Assembly (NCBI RefSeq): GCF_010122465.1
Contig: NZ_WLZY01000013.1
Coordinates: 87,902-151,901, forward strand
Origin: Phytoactinopolyspora mesophila
GTDB lineage: Bacteria; Actinomycetota; Actinomycetes; Jiangellales; Jiangellaceae
Direction of reading: 5' to 3'
DNA: 64,000 nt
The position numbers and the translations under genes were made by a program. A model generated the notes under the pieces. It worked only from the letters and a program-made list of their open reading frames with translations. It searched no databases and was not told the DNA's origin. Positions 36,069 to 46,201 of the stretch are shown here, piece by piece (the stretch's first letter is position 1; every line of letters starts with the position of its first letter).

Positions 36069-37012
36069 GTGTGTTGTTTGGCTGCGTATGCCGCCGCGGC
36101 CTCGCGCACCCAAGCACCGTCTTCGTGCGCCGCACGACGGTGCGCCAGCCGTTCGGCGTTGCAGGGGCCGTTGCCGGAGATCACCTGCTTGAACTCGTCC
36201 CAGTCGATCTCGCCGAAATCGTAGTGGCCGCGCTCGTCGTTCCAGCTGATCTCCGGATCCGGCAGCGTGACGCCCAGCGCCTCAGCCTGGGGCACCGTCA
36301 TGTCCACGAAGCGCTGGCGCAGCTCGTCATTGGTGTGCCGCTTGATCTTCCACGCCATCGACTGAGCGGTGTTCGGGGAATCGTGGTCCGGCGGGCCGAA
36401 CATCATCAACGACGGCCACCACCACCGGTCGGTCGCATCCTGCACCATGCGCCGCTGCGCATCCGTTCCGCGCATCATGGTCATCAGCAGCTCGAAGCCC
36501 TGCCGCTGGTGGAAGGACTCTTCTTTGCAGATGCGCACCATGCCGCGCGCGTACGGGCCGAACGAACTCCGGCACAGCGGCACCTGGTTGCAGATGGCTG
36601 CACCGTCCACCAGCCACCCGATGACCCCGACGTCGGCGAAGTTCAGCGTCGGGTAATTGAAGATCGAGGAGTACTTCTGCTTGCTGTCGATCAGCTTCTC
36701 GGTCAGCTCGGTGCGGTCGGCACCCAAAGTCTCGGTCGCGGAGTAAAGGTAGAGACCGTGGCCGGCTTCGTCCTGCACCTTGGCCAGCAGGATCGCTTTA
36801 CGCCGCAGCGATGGTGCCCGGGTGATCCAGTTGGCCTCCGGCTGCATCCCGATGATCTCGGAATGCGCGTGTTGAGCCACCTGGCGGACGAGTGTCTTAC
36901 GGTATGCGTCCGGCATCCAGTCGCGCGGCTCGATCCGTTGATCGCGCTCGATGACCTGCTCGAAGTGTCGTTCGAGTTCAGGTTCGGACAGCGCTTGGGC
37001 TGCGGGGGTCAT
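36065..37012 (-). CDS. paaA: Phenylacetyl-CoA epoxidase catalytic subunit PaaA
   Basis: A 315-residue diiron oxygenase subunit. Metal-ligand blocks [14 protein letters not shown] and [15 protein letters not shown] carry the Glu and His ligands, and [20 protein letters not shown] lines the substrate pocket. The complex converts phenylacetyl-CoA to the 1,2-epoxide with O2 and electrons from PaaE. The ATG at 37012 overlaps the paaZ stop (ATGA). The frame stays open upstream, antisense-like into paaZ, but carries no PaaA sequence. Confidence 0.96.
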   Translation of the reverse strand: MTPAAQALSEPELERHFEQVIERDQRIEPRDWMPDAYRKTLVRQVAQHAHSEIIGMQPEANWITRAPSLRRKAILLAKVQDEAGHGLYLYSATETLGADRTELTEKLIDSKQKYSSIFNYPTLNFADVGVIGWLVDGAAICNQVPLCRSSFGPYARGMVRICKEESFHQRQGFELLMTMMRGTDAQRRMVQDATDRWWWPSLMMFGPPDHDSPNTAQSMAWKIKRHTNDELRQRFVDMTVPQAEALGVTLPDPEISWNDERGHYDFGEIDWDEFKQVISGNGPCNAERLAHRRAAHEDGAWVREAAAAYAAKQHT

Positions 37013-39045
37013 TGCGGCCACTCCTTCGCCACCAGGGTGAGGACGTCGTAGCGGGCGGTCAGCTCGCCGTCGGCATTGACGACGTCGGCATTCCACCGCA
37101 CCTCGCCGTAGTCGGCATCGACGCGCGGCGTGATCTGCGCGGCGGTCAGCGTCACGGTGAGCTCGTCGCCGGGTTTCACCGGTGTGAGGAATCGGAGATT
37201 CTCCAGACCGTAGTTGGCCAGCACCGGGCCCGGCTCCGGGTCCACGAAGAGCCCGGCCGCGAGCGACAGCACCAGGTATCCGTGCGCGACAATTCCTTCG
37301 AAGAAGGGGTTCGCCGCCGCGGCTTCCTCGATGGTGTGTGCGTAGAACTTGTCGCCGGTGAACTCGGCGAAATGGTCGATGTCCTCCCGGGTCACCGTCC
37401 GCGGGCCACCAACCACGGTGTCGCCGACGCGCAGCTCGGCCAGAGACTTGCGGAACGGGTGCGTCTCGATGTCGGCGTGCGGCGCACCGTTGACCCACCG
37501 GTTGGTGACGGCACCGAGCACCTTGGGCGATGCCTGCACGGCCGTGCGCTGCATGTGGTGCAGGACGCTGCGGATGCCACCCAGTTCCTCGCCGCCGCCG
37601 GCCCGGCCTGGTCCACCGTGCACCAGCATCGGCAACGGTGAGCCGTGGCCGGTGGATTCCTTGGCGTTGTCCGAATCGAGAACGAGCACCCGGCCATGCC
37701 ACGGGGCGACTCCCAGGACCACGTCCCGCGCGAAGTCTGTATCTCCGGTGACGACGGATCCGACCAGGCTGCCTGCGCCGCGGGCGGCGAGCTCGACGAC
37801 CTCATCCGCCGATGTGTAGGGCATCAACGTCGACACCGGGCCGAACGCCTCGACCTGGTGTGGCTCCGCCCGACCAGCGTCGTCGGCGCGAAGCAGCACC
37901 GGCGACACGAACGCGCCTCGTTCGGCGTCGGCGTCGACCACGTCCACCCGCTCGGGATCACCGAATACGATCCGGCCCACGTCCATCAAGGCCTTCAGCG
38001 ACCTGCGGACCTCCTCGCGCTGTTCCAGGCTGGCCAACGCGCCCATCCGGACGTCAGGGTTGGCCGGGCTCCCGACGACGACGCGGGCCAGCCGCTCGTG
38101 CACGGCCTCGGAGACGTCATCCATCCGCTCGGCCGGTACGAATGCCCGGCGAATAGCCGTGCACTTCTGTCCGGCCTTCACCGTCATTTCGGTCACGAGT
38201 TGTTTGACGAACAGGTCGAATTCCGCCGAACCGGGTGCGGCATCCGGGCCGAGCACGGAGAAGTTCAGCGAGTCCGCCTCGGCATTGAACCGGGTGGCGT
38301 GCCGGACGATGGCCGGGTGCGAGCGCAGCCGTTGCGCGGTGGAGGCCGACCCCGTGAACGCGACCAGGTCCTGCTCGGTCACGTGGTCGAGCAGATCGCC
38401 GGCGCTACCGCAGACCAGCTGCAGTGAGCCTTCCGGCAGCAGACCGGAATCGATGATCAGCTCGACCAGCTTCTCTGTCAGATAGGCGGTCTGGCTGGCG
38501 GGCTTGACCAGAGTGGGCACACCGGCGAGAAATGCGGGGGCGAGCTTTTCCAACGGGCCCCAGACCGGGAAGTTGAAGGCATTGATCTGCACCGCCACAC
38601 CGCGTAACGAGGTGGCGATGTGTTGGCCCACGAAGGTGCCGCCCTTGCCGAGTTGCTCTACGGGGCCGTCGACATAAACGGTGTCGTTGGGCAGCTCACG
38701 CCGCCCCTTGCTGCCGTAGGTGAACAGCACGCCGATGCCGCCGTCGACGTCGAACCTGGCGTCGAACTTGGTCGCGCCGGTGCGATACGACAACTCGTAG
38801 AGCTCATCCCGGTGGCCTTGAAGATGCATCGCAAGCTGTTTGAGGAGCAAAGCGCGCTCATGGAAGGTGAGCTCGCGCAGCGGCGGGCCGCCCACCCGGC
38901 GTCCGTAGTCGAGCGCACCGGCCATATCGATGCCTGCCGACGAGATCCGGGCCACTTCGCGCCCGGTGACGGCGTCGTGCAGGGGCGTTCCCTCAACCGA
39001 GGGCGCCTGCCACCTGCCGCTGACATAGCTGCGTAGTGCGGTCAT
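37009..39045 (-). CDS. paaZ: Bifunctional oxepin-CoA hydrolase / aldehyde dehydrogenase PaaZ
   Basis: A 678-residue fusion. Residues 1-520 are an aldehyde dehydrogenase domain, with [28 protein letters not shown] and catalytic Cys in [14 protein letters not shown]. Residues about 535-678 are a MaoC-like hydratase domain with [20 protein letters not shown] and [12 protein letters not shown]. It opens the oxepin-CoA ring and oxidises the resulting aldehyde. The ATG at 39045 has GGAGG 8 bases upstream. First gene of the paaZABCDE operon. Confidence 0.95.
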   Translation of the reverse strand: MTALRSYVSGRWQAPSVEGTPLHDAVTGREVARISSAGIDMAGALDYGRRVGGPPLRELTFHERALLLKQLAMHLQGHRDELYELSYRTGATKFDARFDVDGGIGVLFTYGSKGRRELPNDTVYVDGPVEQLGKGGTFVGQHIATSLRGVAVQINAFNFPVWGPLEKLAPAFLAGVPTLVKPASQTAYLTEKLVELIIDSGLLPEGSLQLVCGSAGDLLDHVTEQDLVAFTGSASTAQRLRSHPAIVRHATRFNAEADSLNFSVLGPDAAPGSAEFDLFVKQLVTEMTVKAGQKCTAIRRAFVPAERMDDVSEAVHERLARVVVGSPANPDVRMGALASLEQREEVRRSLKALMDVGRIVFGDPERVDVVDADAERGAFVSPVLLRADDAGRAEPHQVEAFGPVSTLMPYTSADEVVELAARGAGSLVGSVVTGDTDFARDVVLGVAPWHGRVLVLDSDNAKESTGHGSPLPMLVHGGPGRAGGGEELGGIRSVLHHMQRTAVQASPKVLGAVTNRWVNGAPHADIETHPFRKSLAELRVGDTVVGGPRTVTREDIDHFAEFTGDKFYAHTIEEAAAANPFFEGIVAHGYLVLSLAAGLFVDPEPGPVLANYGLENLRFLTPVKPGDELTVTLTAAQITPRVDADYGEVRWNADVVNADGELTARYDVLTLVAKEWPQ

Positions 39046-39093
39046 CAAAGGCGACCTCCTCGTCGTCGTACGTCTCTTCATCCTAACGAATTA

Positions 39094-39107
39094 CCAACCG
39101 AACGTTC
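39094..39107. promoter_or_regulatory. Probable PaaR operator upstream of paaZ
   Basis: ACCG-AACGTT-CAGG, 49 bases before the paaZ ATG, has the ACCG-N6-CGGT plan of actinobacterial PaaR sites with a degenerate right half. The central CG agrees with the recalled consensus ACCGNNCGNNCGGT. Confidence 0.5.
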
Positions 39108-39185
39108 AGGAAGTGGATCGTAACGCACCGCGGCACCGCACGGAACCCTCCGCTGCCGGTAGTGCAGAAGAGCAGACTCCTCGTC

Positions 39186-39596
39186 TTACGGCGTGCCGGA
39201 CTCTCGTGACAGCCGTCGGTTCTGGATCGTGATCACGACGATGGCGGCGACCGAAACAGCGGCTGACGTAGCGATACCGGGGTTGACATACGAGGGAACC
39301 CTGTCCAGCGAGTAGCCATCGTCCCAACGGCACACCGCACGCAACGGCACCCAACTGGTCTCGAGTTCGACGAACCCCTTCTGCCCGTCCCCCACGTGGC
39401 TACCGGTCCGCGCATACGAGCAACTGTGCTGCTCCGACTCCACCGAAAGCAGGTGCAGGAGGCCGAGGAGGCTTAGCAAGACAACCGGCACGATGAACAA
39501 GATCGCGAGGAAATGCACCCACCCAGCCGCGAAAAAACGCTGCCCGGCTCCGGGGCGGTGCTCGCGCTCCGCGCCGTTCAGCTGATTTCCGGCCAT
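39186..39596 (-). CDS. Hypothetical membrane protein
   Basis: A 136-residue protein with two membrane helices, about residues 25-50 and 107-125, and between them an extracellular-looking loop of about 55 residues with two Cys (SCSY and VCRWDD), which could form a disulfide. It ends in a short basic tail. No family recognised. The ATG at 39596 is used; an ATG at 39620 is also in frame. It lies between paaZ and a serine hydrolase, apparently unrelated to phenylacetate metabolism. Confidence 0.65.
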   Translation of the reverse strand: MAGNQLNGAEREHRPGAGQRFFAAGWVHFLAILFIVPVVLLSLLGLLHLLSVESEQHSCSYARTGSHVGDGQKGFVELETSWVPLRAVCRWDDGYSLDRVPSYVNPGIATSAAVSVAAIVVITIQNRRLSRESGTP

Positions 39597-39738
39597 GACG
39601 GGGCAGTTTAGTCCCAGCATGAACGCCAGAACCGGTTCTTAGTAGGCATCGAATATGTCTCGCGGGCAGTTCGTGAGTCTCGTCGGGGGGTAGGGCGTCG
39701 ACGCCATAGGCTCGTGCCGACGAACCCCGACCTGGCCC

Positions 39739-41115
39739 ATGGAGATCGCCGTGACCGACGCCGTCCGCCCACGTACCGCCGAACGCCTGCTGAACCGGCT
39801 CGCCGCCGAGCAAGCCGACAGTAGGCTGCCGTCTGTCGCCGCTGGCCTGGTACGCGACGGCACCCTGGTGTGGTCGGCGGCACGCGGCTCGGTCGACGGG
39901 TCCGCCCCGACCGCCGACACTCAGTACCGGATGGGCTCGATCACTAAGACGTTCGTCGCCGTCTGCGTCATGCGACTCCGGGACGAGGGCCGCCTCGCCC
40001 TGACCGATCGGATCGCCGACCATCTGCCTGGCACACCGCTCGGAGGAGCGACGATCGCCCAGCTCTTGTCGCACGCCGCTGGGCTACAGGCCGAGACGGA
40101 CGGCCCGTGGTGGGAACGTACGGCGGGTGGCGATTGGGACTCGCTCGCCGTCCAACTCGGCGACGGCGCGACCCGCCACCGGCCCGGCAGCCGGTTTCAC
40201 TACTCCAACGTCGGCTTCGGCGTGCTCGGTGAACTGATCGCGAGGATGCGGCGCACCAGCTGGGACGATGCCGTGCGCACCGAGATCCTCGACCCGCTAG
40301 GTATGCGCCGGACGACGACGCGGCCGGTCGCACCCGCCGCCCGCGGCTACGCCGTCCACCCGTGGGCCGACGTGCTGCTGCCCGAACCCGAACACGACGC
40401 AGGTGCGATGGCTCCGGCTGGTCAGTTGTGGTCTACGGTGGCAGACCTCAGCCGCTGGGCGGCCTTCCTCGCCGGCGACACAGCCGACGTGCTGTCGGCG
40501 GACACCCTCGCTGAGATGACGCAGCCGCAGATGGTCGACGACCCGCCGGAGGCCGCCTGGCAGGCCGGCTACGGGCTAGGCATCCAACTGTGGAACCTGG
40601 ACGGTACTCGATACGCCGGCCACGGCGGCTCGATGCCAGGATTCCTCGCTGTCATTCGCGTCGATCTCAGCACTCGCGACGGGGTGATCGTGATGACCAA
40701 CAACACCTCGTCGCTCGGGCGCGACCTCGCCCCCGATCTGTTGGCGATCCTCGCCGCCGAGGAACCCGTGCTGCCCGACGAGTGGCGGCCGTCGCCGGTC
40801 CCCGGCACCACTCTCGAGATCGTCGGACCGTGGTACTGGGGCCCCGCGCCGTTGCTGGTCAAGGCGCTGCCGGACGGGTGGCTGGAGATCGGCGGCCTGA
40901 CCGGGCCGACCCGTTCGGCGAAGTTCCGCCCGAACGCGGACGGCACATGGACCGGCCTCAGCGGCTACTACGCCGGCGAGACACTGCGCGTGGTGCGAAC
41001 CGACGATGGAACCGTGCGGCACCTCGACCTCGCGTCGTTCTGCTTCACCCGCACGCCGTACGATCCAGCCGCGGACGTACCGGGCGGTGTCGACGCGGCG
41101 GGATGGAGTGCCTGA
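39739..41115 (+). CDS. Serine hydrolase of the beta-lactamase / class C PBP family
   Basis: A 458-residue protein with the serine-hydrolase triad of class C beta-lactamases and D-aminopeptidases: SITK (about residue 67), YSN (about 155) and GHGG (about 295). A C-terminal beta-rich domain of about 110 residues ([18 protein letters not shown]) follows, as in many actinobacterial esterase-type members. There is no signal peptide, so it is probably cytoplasmic, with esterase or peptidase activity. Its last base overlaps the first base of the thymidine kinase remnant. Confidence 0.9.
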   Translation: MEIAVTDAVRPRTAERLLNRLAAEQADSRLPSVAAGLVRDGTLVWSAARGSVDGSAPTADTQYRMGSITKTFVAVCVMRLRDEGRLALTDRIADHLPGTPLGGATIAQLLSHAAGLQAETDGPWWERTAGGDWDSLAVQLGDGATRHRPGSRFHYSNVGFGVLGELIARMRRTSWDDAVRTEILDPLGMRRTTTRPVAPAARGYAVHPWADVLLPEPEHDAGAMAPAGQLWSTVADLSRWAAFLAGDTADVLSADTLAEMTQPQMVDDPPEAAWQAGYGLGIQLWNLDGTRYAGHGGSMPGFLAVIRVDLSTRDGVIVMTNNTSSLGRDLAPDLLAILAAEEPVLPDEWRPSPVPGTTLEIVGPWYWGPAPLLVKALPDGWLEIGGLTGPTRSAKFRPNADGTWTGLSGYYAGETLRVVRTDDGTVRHLDLASFCFTRTPYDPAADVPGGVDAAGWSA

Positions 41116-41452
41116 TGGCGAAGCTGTACTTCTACTACTCGGCGATGAATGCCGGCAAGACGACGACATGGTGGCACTGACTCGCCAGGACGTCGATAAC
41201 TCGGGCATCCTGCACTGCGTCCTGGTGGACGAAGCGCAGTTCCTGTCCCGGCAGCAGGTGTGGGAGCTGACTGAGATCAAGACCATCTGCCACACCGGCG
41301 CCAAGGCAACGATGGTGCTTCGGGTGGACGACCACGGTCGGCCCATCACCGAAGGTCCGCAGGTGGAGATCGGCGGCAACGAGCGATACATCTCGGTCAG
41401 CCGCGCCGAGTTCAAGCGTATGACCGCTGGCGATCATGGGGGGCATGGCTAG
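41115..41452 (+). pseudogene. tdk: Thymidine kinase remnant with internal deletions
   Basis: The start is a typical Tdk N-terminus: [18 protein letters not shown] including the P-loop, but it ends at a stop at 41178. Then, in another frame, come [18 protein letters not shown] (the DEAQ Walker B block), a direct jump to [18 protein letters not shown], and the end [18 protein letters not shown]. About 80 residues after the P-loop segment and the substrate-lasso region between the last two blocks are missing. Only one of the expected zinc Cys pairs remains. It cannot encode an active enzyme. Confidence 0.9.
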
Positions 41453-41529
41453 ATCCGCACCCTCGGCCGGGGCGGCGCCGATCACCGAGAATCCGCCACT
41501 ATGCGATGGCGACCCGCACCTTCACGTCG

Positions 41530-42423
41530 TCACCAGCGATAGAAGCCCACACCGGTCTTCTTGCCGAGCTCGCCGCGCGCGACCTTGTCGCGCAGCAGCT
41601 GCGGCGGGGCAAACCGCTCGCCGAGCGTGCCCTGCAAGTATTCAGCGATGGCCAGGCGCACGTCGAGTCCAACCAGGTCCGTCGACCGGAGCGGGCCCAT
41701 GGGATGCCGGTAGCCGAGTTCCATGGCGGCATCGATAGCGTCGGCCTCCGCGACCCCCTCTTCGAGCATCCGGATGGCCTCCAGGCCCAGCATCACGCCC
41801 AACCTGCTGGTGGCGAAGCCCGGCGAATCGCGGACAACCACATCCGTCTTCTCCAATGCCCGGACCCAGGCGACGACCCGGTCCCGGACCAGATCCGCGG
41901 TCTGGGGCGCGAGGACGATCTCGACCAGCTTCGACGCCGGCACCGGATTGAAGAAATGCATGCCCAGGAACCGGGCCGGGTCCGCCAGAGCGGCGCCCAG
42001 TTCGGTGATCGACAACGAGCTCGTGTTGCTGGCCAGCACCGTCGCTTCGCCGGTTGCGAGCTCGGCCGTGGCCAGCACGGTGGCTTTCAGCCCAGCTTTC
42101 TCCGGCACGGCCTCCACCACGAGCTCGGCGTCAGCCGGCAGCTCTTCGATATCGGACAACATAGCGACGCGCCCCAGAACCTGGTCGGGCGTGCTGTCCA
42201 GTTTGCCCCGCTCGGCCGCTCGGCTCAGGCTGTCGCGGATGCGCCGATGCGCCGCGGTCACGTTGTCGGGATCACTTTCCACCACGCAGACGTACGCACC
42301 GGCGGCGGCGAAAACGTGCGCGATGCCGGCGCCCATCGTTCCGCCGCCGATCACACCCACCGATCGGGGCGCCGACGCCACCTGCGGATCCGTTGCCGTC
42401 TCTTCCGCTGCCGTCATCGCCAT
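41530..42423 (-). CDS. paaH: 3-hydroxyacyl-CoA dehydrogenase (PaaH-like)
   Basis: A 297-residue enzyme. The NAD-binding loop GGGTMGAGIAHVFA lies near residue 24, followed by the catalytic block LASNTSSLSITELG and MHFFNPVPASKLVEI, then the C-terminal domain ending LGKKTGVGFYRW. It should oxidise 3-hydroxyadipyl-CoA in phenylacetate degradation, judged from its neighbours; a general fatty-acid role is also possible. The ATG at 42423 or 42417 starts it. It follows the thiolase gene by 43 bases on the same strand. Confidence 0.88.
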   Translation of the reverse strand: MAMTAAEETATDPQVASAPRSVGVIGGGTMGAGIAHVFAAAGAYVCVVESDPDNVTAAHRRIRDSLSRAAERGKLDSTPDQVLGRVAMLSDIEELPADAELVVEAVPEKAGLKATVLATAELATGEATVLASNTSSLSITELGAALADPARFLGMHFFNPVPASKLVEIVLAPQTADLVRDRVVAWVRALEKTDVVVRDSPGFATSRLGVMLGLEAIRMLEEGVAEADAIDAAMELGYRHPMGPLRSTDLVGLDVRLAIAEYLQGTLGERFAPPQLLRDKVARGELGKKTGVGFYRW

Positions 42424-42466
42424 GCCCCATCCTGCCTGCGTTCCAATACGCCATGACCGCTCCGGG

Positions 42467-43687
42467 TCACGCCGCCTCCACCAGCATCGCCACGCCCTGG
42501 CCCACCCCGACGCAGAGCGTGGCCAGCCCACGCCGCGCGCCTTCGCGCTGCATCCGCCCCAGCAGCGTCAGGAGGATACGCGCGCCCGAACAGCCGAGCG
42601 GGTGCCCTAGTGCAATCGCGCCGCCATCGGCGTTCACCTTGTCTTCGTCGAGCCCTAAACGCCGGATCACCGCGAGACTCTGAGCGGCGAACGCCTCGTT
42701 CAGCTCGACCGCGCCCACGTCGCCCGTCGCCAGCCCGGTCCGGGCTAGTACCTTCTCCGTGGCCGGCACCGGCCCGAGCCCCATGACGTTGGGCGCCACG
42801 CCGGCGCTCGCGTGAGCCAGCACGCGCGCTCGGGGCAGCAGGCCGTACCGCCGCACCGCGTCCTCGCTGGCGAGGACGAGGGCCGCAGCGCCGTCGGCCA
42901 GTGACGACGACGATCCGGCTGTCACCATTCCGCCGGGGCGGAACACCGGCCGCAACCGCCCGAGCTTGTCCAACGTGGTGTCGCGGCGCGGCCCCTCGTC
43001 GATGCTGACCTCGCCATCCTTGACCGGCACCGGCACGATCTCAGTGGCGAACCGGCCGGCGTCGATGGCAGCCGTGGCCCGCTGATGGCTGCGCAGCGCG
43101 AACTCGTCACACTCCTGCCGCTTGAGACCGTCGAGAACAGCCACCTCTTCGGCTGTCTCACCCATCGACAGGGTGAACTTTCTTGTCTCCGGCCCGGCTT
43201 CGGCGGGCACGTCCCGGTCGGCCGCAGCGAAGCGGGGGTTGGTGAACCGCCACCCGAGCGAGGTGTCGCTCACCTCCCCCGGCCGGGCCCAGGGGGTGCC
43301 TGGTTTGGCCATCACCCAGGGCGCCCTGGTCATCGACTCGACCCCGCCGGCCACGACGACGTCGGCGTCACCGGACCGGATGCTCTGCGCAGCCGAGGCG
43401 ACCGCCGTCAGCCCGCTGGCACAGAGCCGGTTCACCGTGAAGCCCGGGACCTCGTCCGGCAGCCCCGCGAGCAGGACGGCCATCCGGGCCACATTCCTGT
43501 TGTCCTCGCCCGCCTGATTCGCGGCGCCGAGAATGACCTCGTCGATCGACTCGGGCGGCACGCCGGCCCGGCGCACGGACTCACCGACGACGAGCGCCGC
43601 AAGGTCGTCGGGGCGAACGGCGCTGAGGGCACCGCCGTAGCGACCCTGTGGTGTGCGTACTCCGTCGACGAGGTATACCTCGGGCAT
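42467..43687 (-). CDS. paaJ: Thiolase (3-oxoadipyl-CoA / acetyl-CoA acetyltransferase, PaaJ-like)
   Basis: A 406-residue thiolase. The acylation Cys is in NRLCASGLTAVASAAQ, the His in NADGGAIALGHPLGCSGAR and the second Cys in ATLCVGVGQG. Length is typical of the family. The context of paa genes supports cleavage of 3-oxoadipyl-CoA to succinyl-CoA and acetyl-CoA; the specificity is inferred. The ATG at 43687 has GAGGGAG 4 bases upstream. Divergent from paaI across the PaaR-like operator. Confidence 0.9.
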   Translation of the reverse strand: MPEVYLVDGVRTPQGRYGGALSAVRPDDLAALVVGESVRRAGVPPESIDEVILGAANQAGEDNRNVARMAVLLAGLPDEVPGFTVNRLCASGLTAVASAAQSIRSGDADVVVAGGVESMTRAPWVMAKPGTPWARPGEVSDTSLGWRFTNPRFAAADRDVPAEAGPETRKFTLSMGETAEEVAVLDGLKRQECDEFALRSHQRATAAIDAGRFATEIVPVPVKDGEVSIDEGPRRDTTLDKLGRLRPVFRPGGMVTAGSSSSLADGAAALVLASEDAVRRYGLLPRARVLAHASAGVAPNVMGLGPVPATEKVLARTGLATGDVGAVELNEAFAAQSLAVIRRLGLDEDKVNADGGAIALGHPLGCSGARILLTLLGRMQREGARRGLATLCVGVGQGVAMLVEAA

Positions 43688-43722
43688 GGCGCTCCCTCTT
43701 GACATCGACTGGGGTGCTGCAT

Positions 43723-43760
43723 TTACTGGCCATATTATTAACCGGCCATTCGGTCAGTAA
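43723..43760. promoter_or_regulatory. Divergent paa promoter with PaaR operator
   Basis: ACCG-GCCATT-CGGT at 43741-43754 fits the ACCG-N6-CGGT plan. TTACTG (43723-43728) and CAGTAA (43755-43760) form an outer inverted pair, so a second half-site may exist. An AT-rich TATTAT lies between. The site serves both the thiolase and the paaI operons. Confidence 0.65.
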
Positions 43761-43766
43761 GCAAGG

Positions 43767-44207
43767 ATGGTGGGCGCATTGCCACAGACATCCAGCAGCC
43801 GCAACCCCGCTGTGGAGATGCTCGACGCCGATGTCGCGTCTCGGGCCCTCGGAATCGAGCTGATCGAGATTGGGGAAGGCAGTGCCACCGCCCGAATGCG
43901 GGTGGTACCCACGATGGTCAACGGTCACGACATCGCCCATGGCGGCTACCTCTTCCTGCTGGCCGACACCGCGTTCGCCTGTGCGTGCAACAGCTACGGC
44001 CCGATGACCGTCGCATCGGGCGCCGAAGTGTCGTTCGTGGACTCGGCCCGCGTCGACGACGTACTCGTCGCTGTCGCGCAGGAACGCACCCGCTACGGCC
44101 GCAACGGCATCTATGACGTCACCGTATACCGCGAGACGCCGCAAGGGCATGACGTCGTGCTCGAGTTTCGCGGACGCAGCCGAACCATCCAGCGAGAAGG
44201 TGGATAG
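43767..44207 (+). CDS. paaI: Hydroxyphenylacetyl-CoA thioesterase PaaI
   Basis: A 146-residue hotdog-fold thioesterase. NGHDIAHGGYLFLLADTAFA carries the catalytic Asn, Asp and HGG of the PaaI family, and FVDSARVDDVLVAVAQE follows. It removes CoA from dead-end intermediates. The start is uncertain: ATG 43767 has AAGG directly adjacent, so GTG 43770 or TTG 43779 may be used. paaK begins directly after the stop. Confidence 0.92.
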   Translation: MVGALPQTSSSRNPAVEMLDADVASRALGIELIEIGEGSATARMRVVPTMVNGHDIAHGGYLFLLADTAFACACNSYGPMTVASGAEVSFVDSARVDDVLVAVAQERTRYGRNGIYDVTVYRETPQGHDVVLEFRGRSRTIQREGG

Positions 44208-45545
44208 ATGACCGTCACGTCCGACGATGCCTCGACCGGCGACCAGAGTCCGGCCCAGGACGGGCTGGACGCCGCGGAACGGCTCAGCTCCGCTGAGCTT
44301 CGCGACCTTCAGCTCGAACGGCTGAAATCGACATTGCACCACGCGTATCAAAACGTGCCGTACTACAAGCGCACGTTCGACGAAGCGGGCATCCACCCCA
44401 GCGACTGCAGGACGCTGGCCGACCTCGCCCGGTTTCCGTACACGACCAAGGACTCCCTCCGCGAGAACTACCCGTTCGGGATGTTCGCGGTGCCGCGAGA
44501 GCAGGTCAGCCGGATCCACGCGTCCAGCGGCACCACCGGTAAACCCACCGTCGTCGGCTATACGGCAGATGATCTGGAGACATGGGCGACGGTGGTCGCG
44601 CGGTCGATCCGTGCCGCGGGCGGCCGGCCCGGAGATATCGTCCACGTTGCCTACGGGTACGGGCTGTTCACCGGCGGGCTCGGCGCGCACTACGGCGCGG
44701 AGAAGCTGGGCTGCACCGTCGTGCCCGTTTCCGGTGGGATGACCGCGCGGCAGGTTCAGCTCATCACCGACTTCAAGCCGACCGTCATCATGCTCACGCC
44801 GACCTACATGCTCACCCTGCTCGACGAGTTCGAGCGGCAAGGCATCGACCCGAAGACCTCCTCGCTTCGCGTCGGCATCTTCGGCGCCGAGCCGTGGACC
44901 CCCGCCATGCGCGAGGAGATCGAAGAGCGCGCCGGCATCGACGCCGTGGACATCTACGGGCTGTCCGAGGTGATGGGCCCAGGGGTCGCCCAGGAGTGCG
45001 TGGAGACCAAGGACGGACTACACGTCTGGGAAGACCATTTCTACCCGGAAGTCATCGACCCGTTGCGAGACACAGTGCTCGATGACGGCGAGAAGGGTGA
45101 ACTGGTCTTCACCTCGCTGACCAAACAGGCGATGCCGGTGATCCGGTACCGTACCCGCGATCTGACCCGGCTGCTCCCTGGCACCGCACGACCAGCCTTC
45201 CGCAGGATGGAGAAGGTCACCGGCCGCAGCGACGACATGATCATCGTGCGCGGCGTGAACCTGTTTCCCACCCAGATCGAAGAGATCGTGCTCCGGACCG
45301 AGGGTTTGTCCCCGCACTTCCAACTGGTGCTGACCCGCCATAACCGGATGGACCATCTCACCGTGCAGGTCGAAGCCAGTCCCGGCGTCGGACCAGCCAC
45401 CCGTCACGATGCGGCCGCACACGTGGTGCGGACCGTCAAGGACACTATCGGAGTCAACACCGAGGTTGACGTCGTCGAGCCGGAAACCCTGGAGCGTTCG
45501 GCCGGCAAACTGCGCCGGATCAAAGACCTTCGCGGTGAGGATTAG
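44208..45545 (+). CDS. paaK: Phenylacetate-CoA ligase PaaK
   Basis: A 445-residue adenylate-forming enzyme that activates phenylacetate with ATP and CoA. P-loop SSGTTGKPTVVGYT lies near residue 103, with YGYGLFTGGLG, YGLSEVMGPGV and the C-terminal GRSDDMIIVRGVNLFPTQIE. The length is that of typical PaaK. Coupled to paaI without a gap and followed by paaR after 23 bases. Confidence 0.96.
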   Translation: MTVTSDDASTGDQSPAQDGLDAAERLSSAELRDLQLERLKSTLHHAYQNVPYYKRTFDEAGIHPSDCRTLADLARFPYTTKDSLRENYPFGMFAVPREQVSRIHASSGTTGKPTVVGYTADDLETWATVVARSIRAAGGRPGDIVHVAYGYGLFTGGLGAHYGAEKLGCTVVPVSGGMTARQVQLITDFKPTVIMLTPTYMLTLLDEFERQGIDPKTSSLRVGIFGAEPWTPAMREEIEERAGIDAVDIYGLSEVMGPGVAQECVETKDGLHVWEDHFYPEVIDPLRDTVLDDGEKGELVFTSLTKQAMPVIRYRTRDLTRLLPGTARPAFRRMEKVTGRSDDMIIVRGVNLFPTQIEEIVLRTEGLSPHFQLVLTRHNRMDHLTVQVEASPGVGPATRHDAAAHVVRTVKDTIGVNTEVDVVEPETLERSAGKLRRIKDLRGED

Positions 45546-45568
45546 ATGACGTTGGGATACTCGCCATC

Positions 45569-46201
45569 ATGACCGTCGCGCAGCCGCCCCGAGCCGGGCG
45601 TCGTGGCCGCCCTGGCTACGATCTCGAATCCCTCCTGCAGGTGGCGGCCAAGCTGTTCAACGAACGCGGCTACGACGGCACAAGCATGGAAGATCTCTCC
45701 CGCAAGCTGGGCATCACCAAGTCGGCCATCTATCACCATGTGCCCAGCAAGCAGGAGCTGCTCCGGCTGGCGGTCAATCGGGCGCTGGACGGTTTGTTCG
45801 ATGTCGCCCGGCACGTGGAGTCCATGCCCGGACCGGCGATCGAACGGCTCGAGGCGCTGGTGCGCGGCAGCGTCGGTGTCCTGACCGACCGCCTGCCTTT
45901 CGTCACGTTGTTGCTGCGCGTCCACGGCAACACCAAGGTGGAGCGCGACGCGTTGGCCCGCCGGCGGGAGTTCGACCGGTTTGCCGCCGAACTGGTCAAG
46001 CAGGCGGAGGCCGAAGGCGACATCCGCCCGGACATCGATCCGGCGATGACCGCGCGCCTGCTGTTCGGGCTGATCAACTCTCTGATCGAGTGGTACCGGC
46101 CGGGCCGGGGCACAAACGCCGATGACCTCGCCGATGCCGTCTGCAAGATCACCTTCGACGGGATGCGTGTCCGGCCCACCCGTAGTGATCGCGAGCATTG
46201 A
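45569..46201 (+). CDS. paaR: TetR-family regulator, probably PaaR
   Basis: A 210-residue repressor. The N-terminal HTH (about residues 18-62) reads GTSMEDLSRKLGITKSAIYH, and the C-terminal half is a ligand-binding helical domain of TetR_C_33-like composition. Gene position behind paaK and the two ACCG-N6-CGGT-like sites in front of paaZ and between the thiolase and paaI strongly suggest the phenylacetyl-CoA-responsive PaaR. Effector and target assignment are inferences. Confidence 0.88.
   Translation: MTVAQPPRAGRRGRPGYDLESLLQVAAKLFNERGYDGTSMEDLSRKLGITKSAIYHHVPSKQELLRLAVNRALDGLFDVARHVESMPGPAIERLEALVRGSVGVLTDRLPFVTLLLRVHGNTKVERDALARRREFDRFAAELVKQAEAEGDIRPDIDPAMTARLLFGLINSLIEWYRPGRGTNADDLADAVCKITFDGMRVRPTRSDREH

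Noticed and set aside
45235..45250. TGATCAT-like core in paaK
   Set aside because: It encodes the conserved MIIVRG motif of the ligase and has no inverted arms, so it is coincidental.
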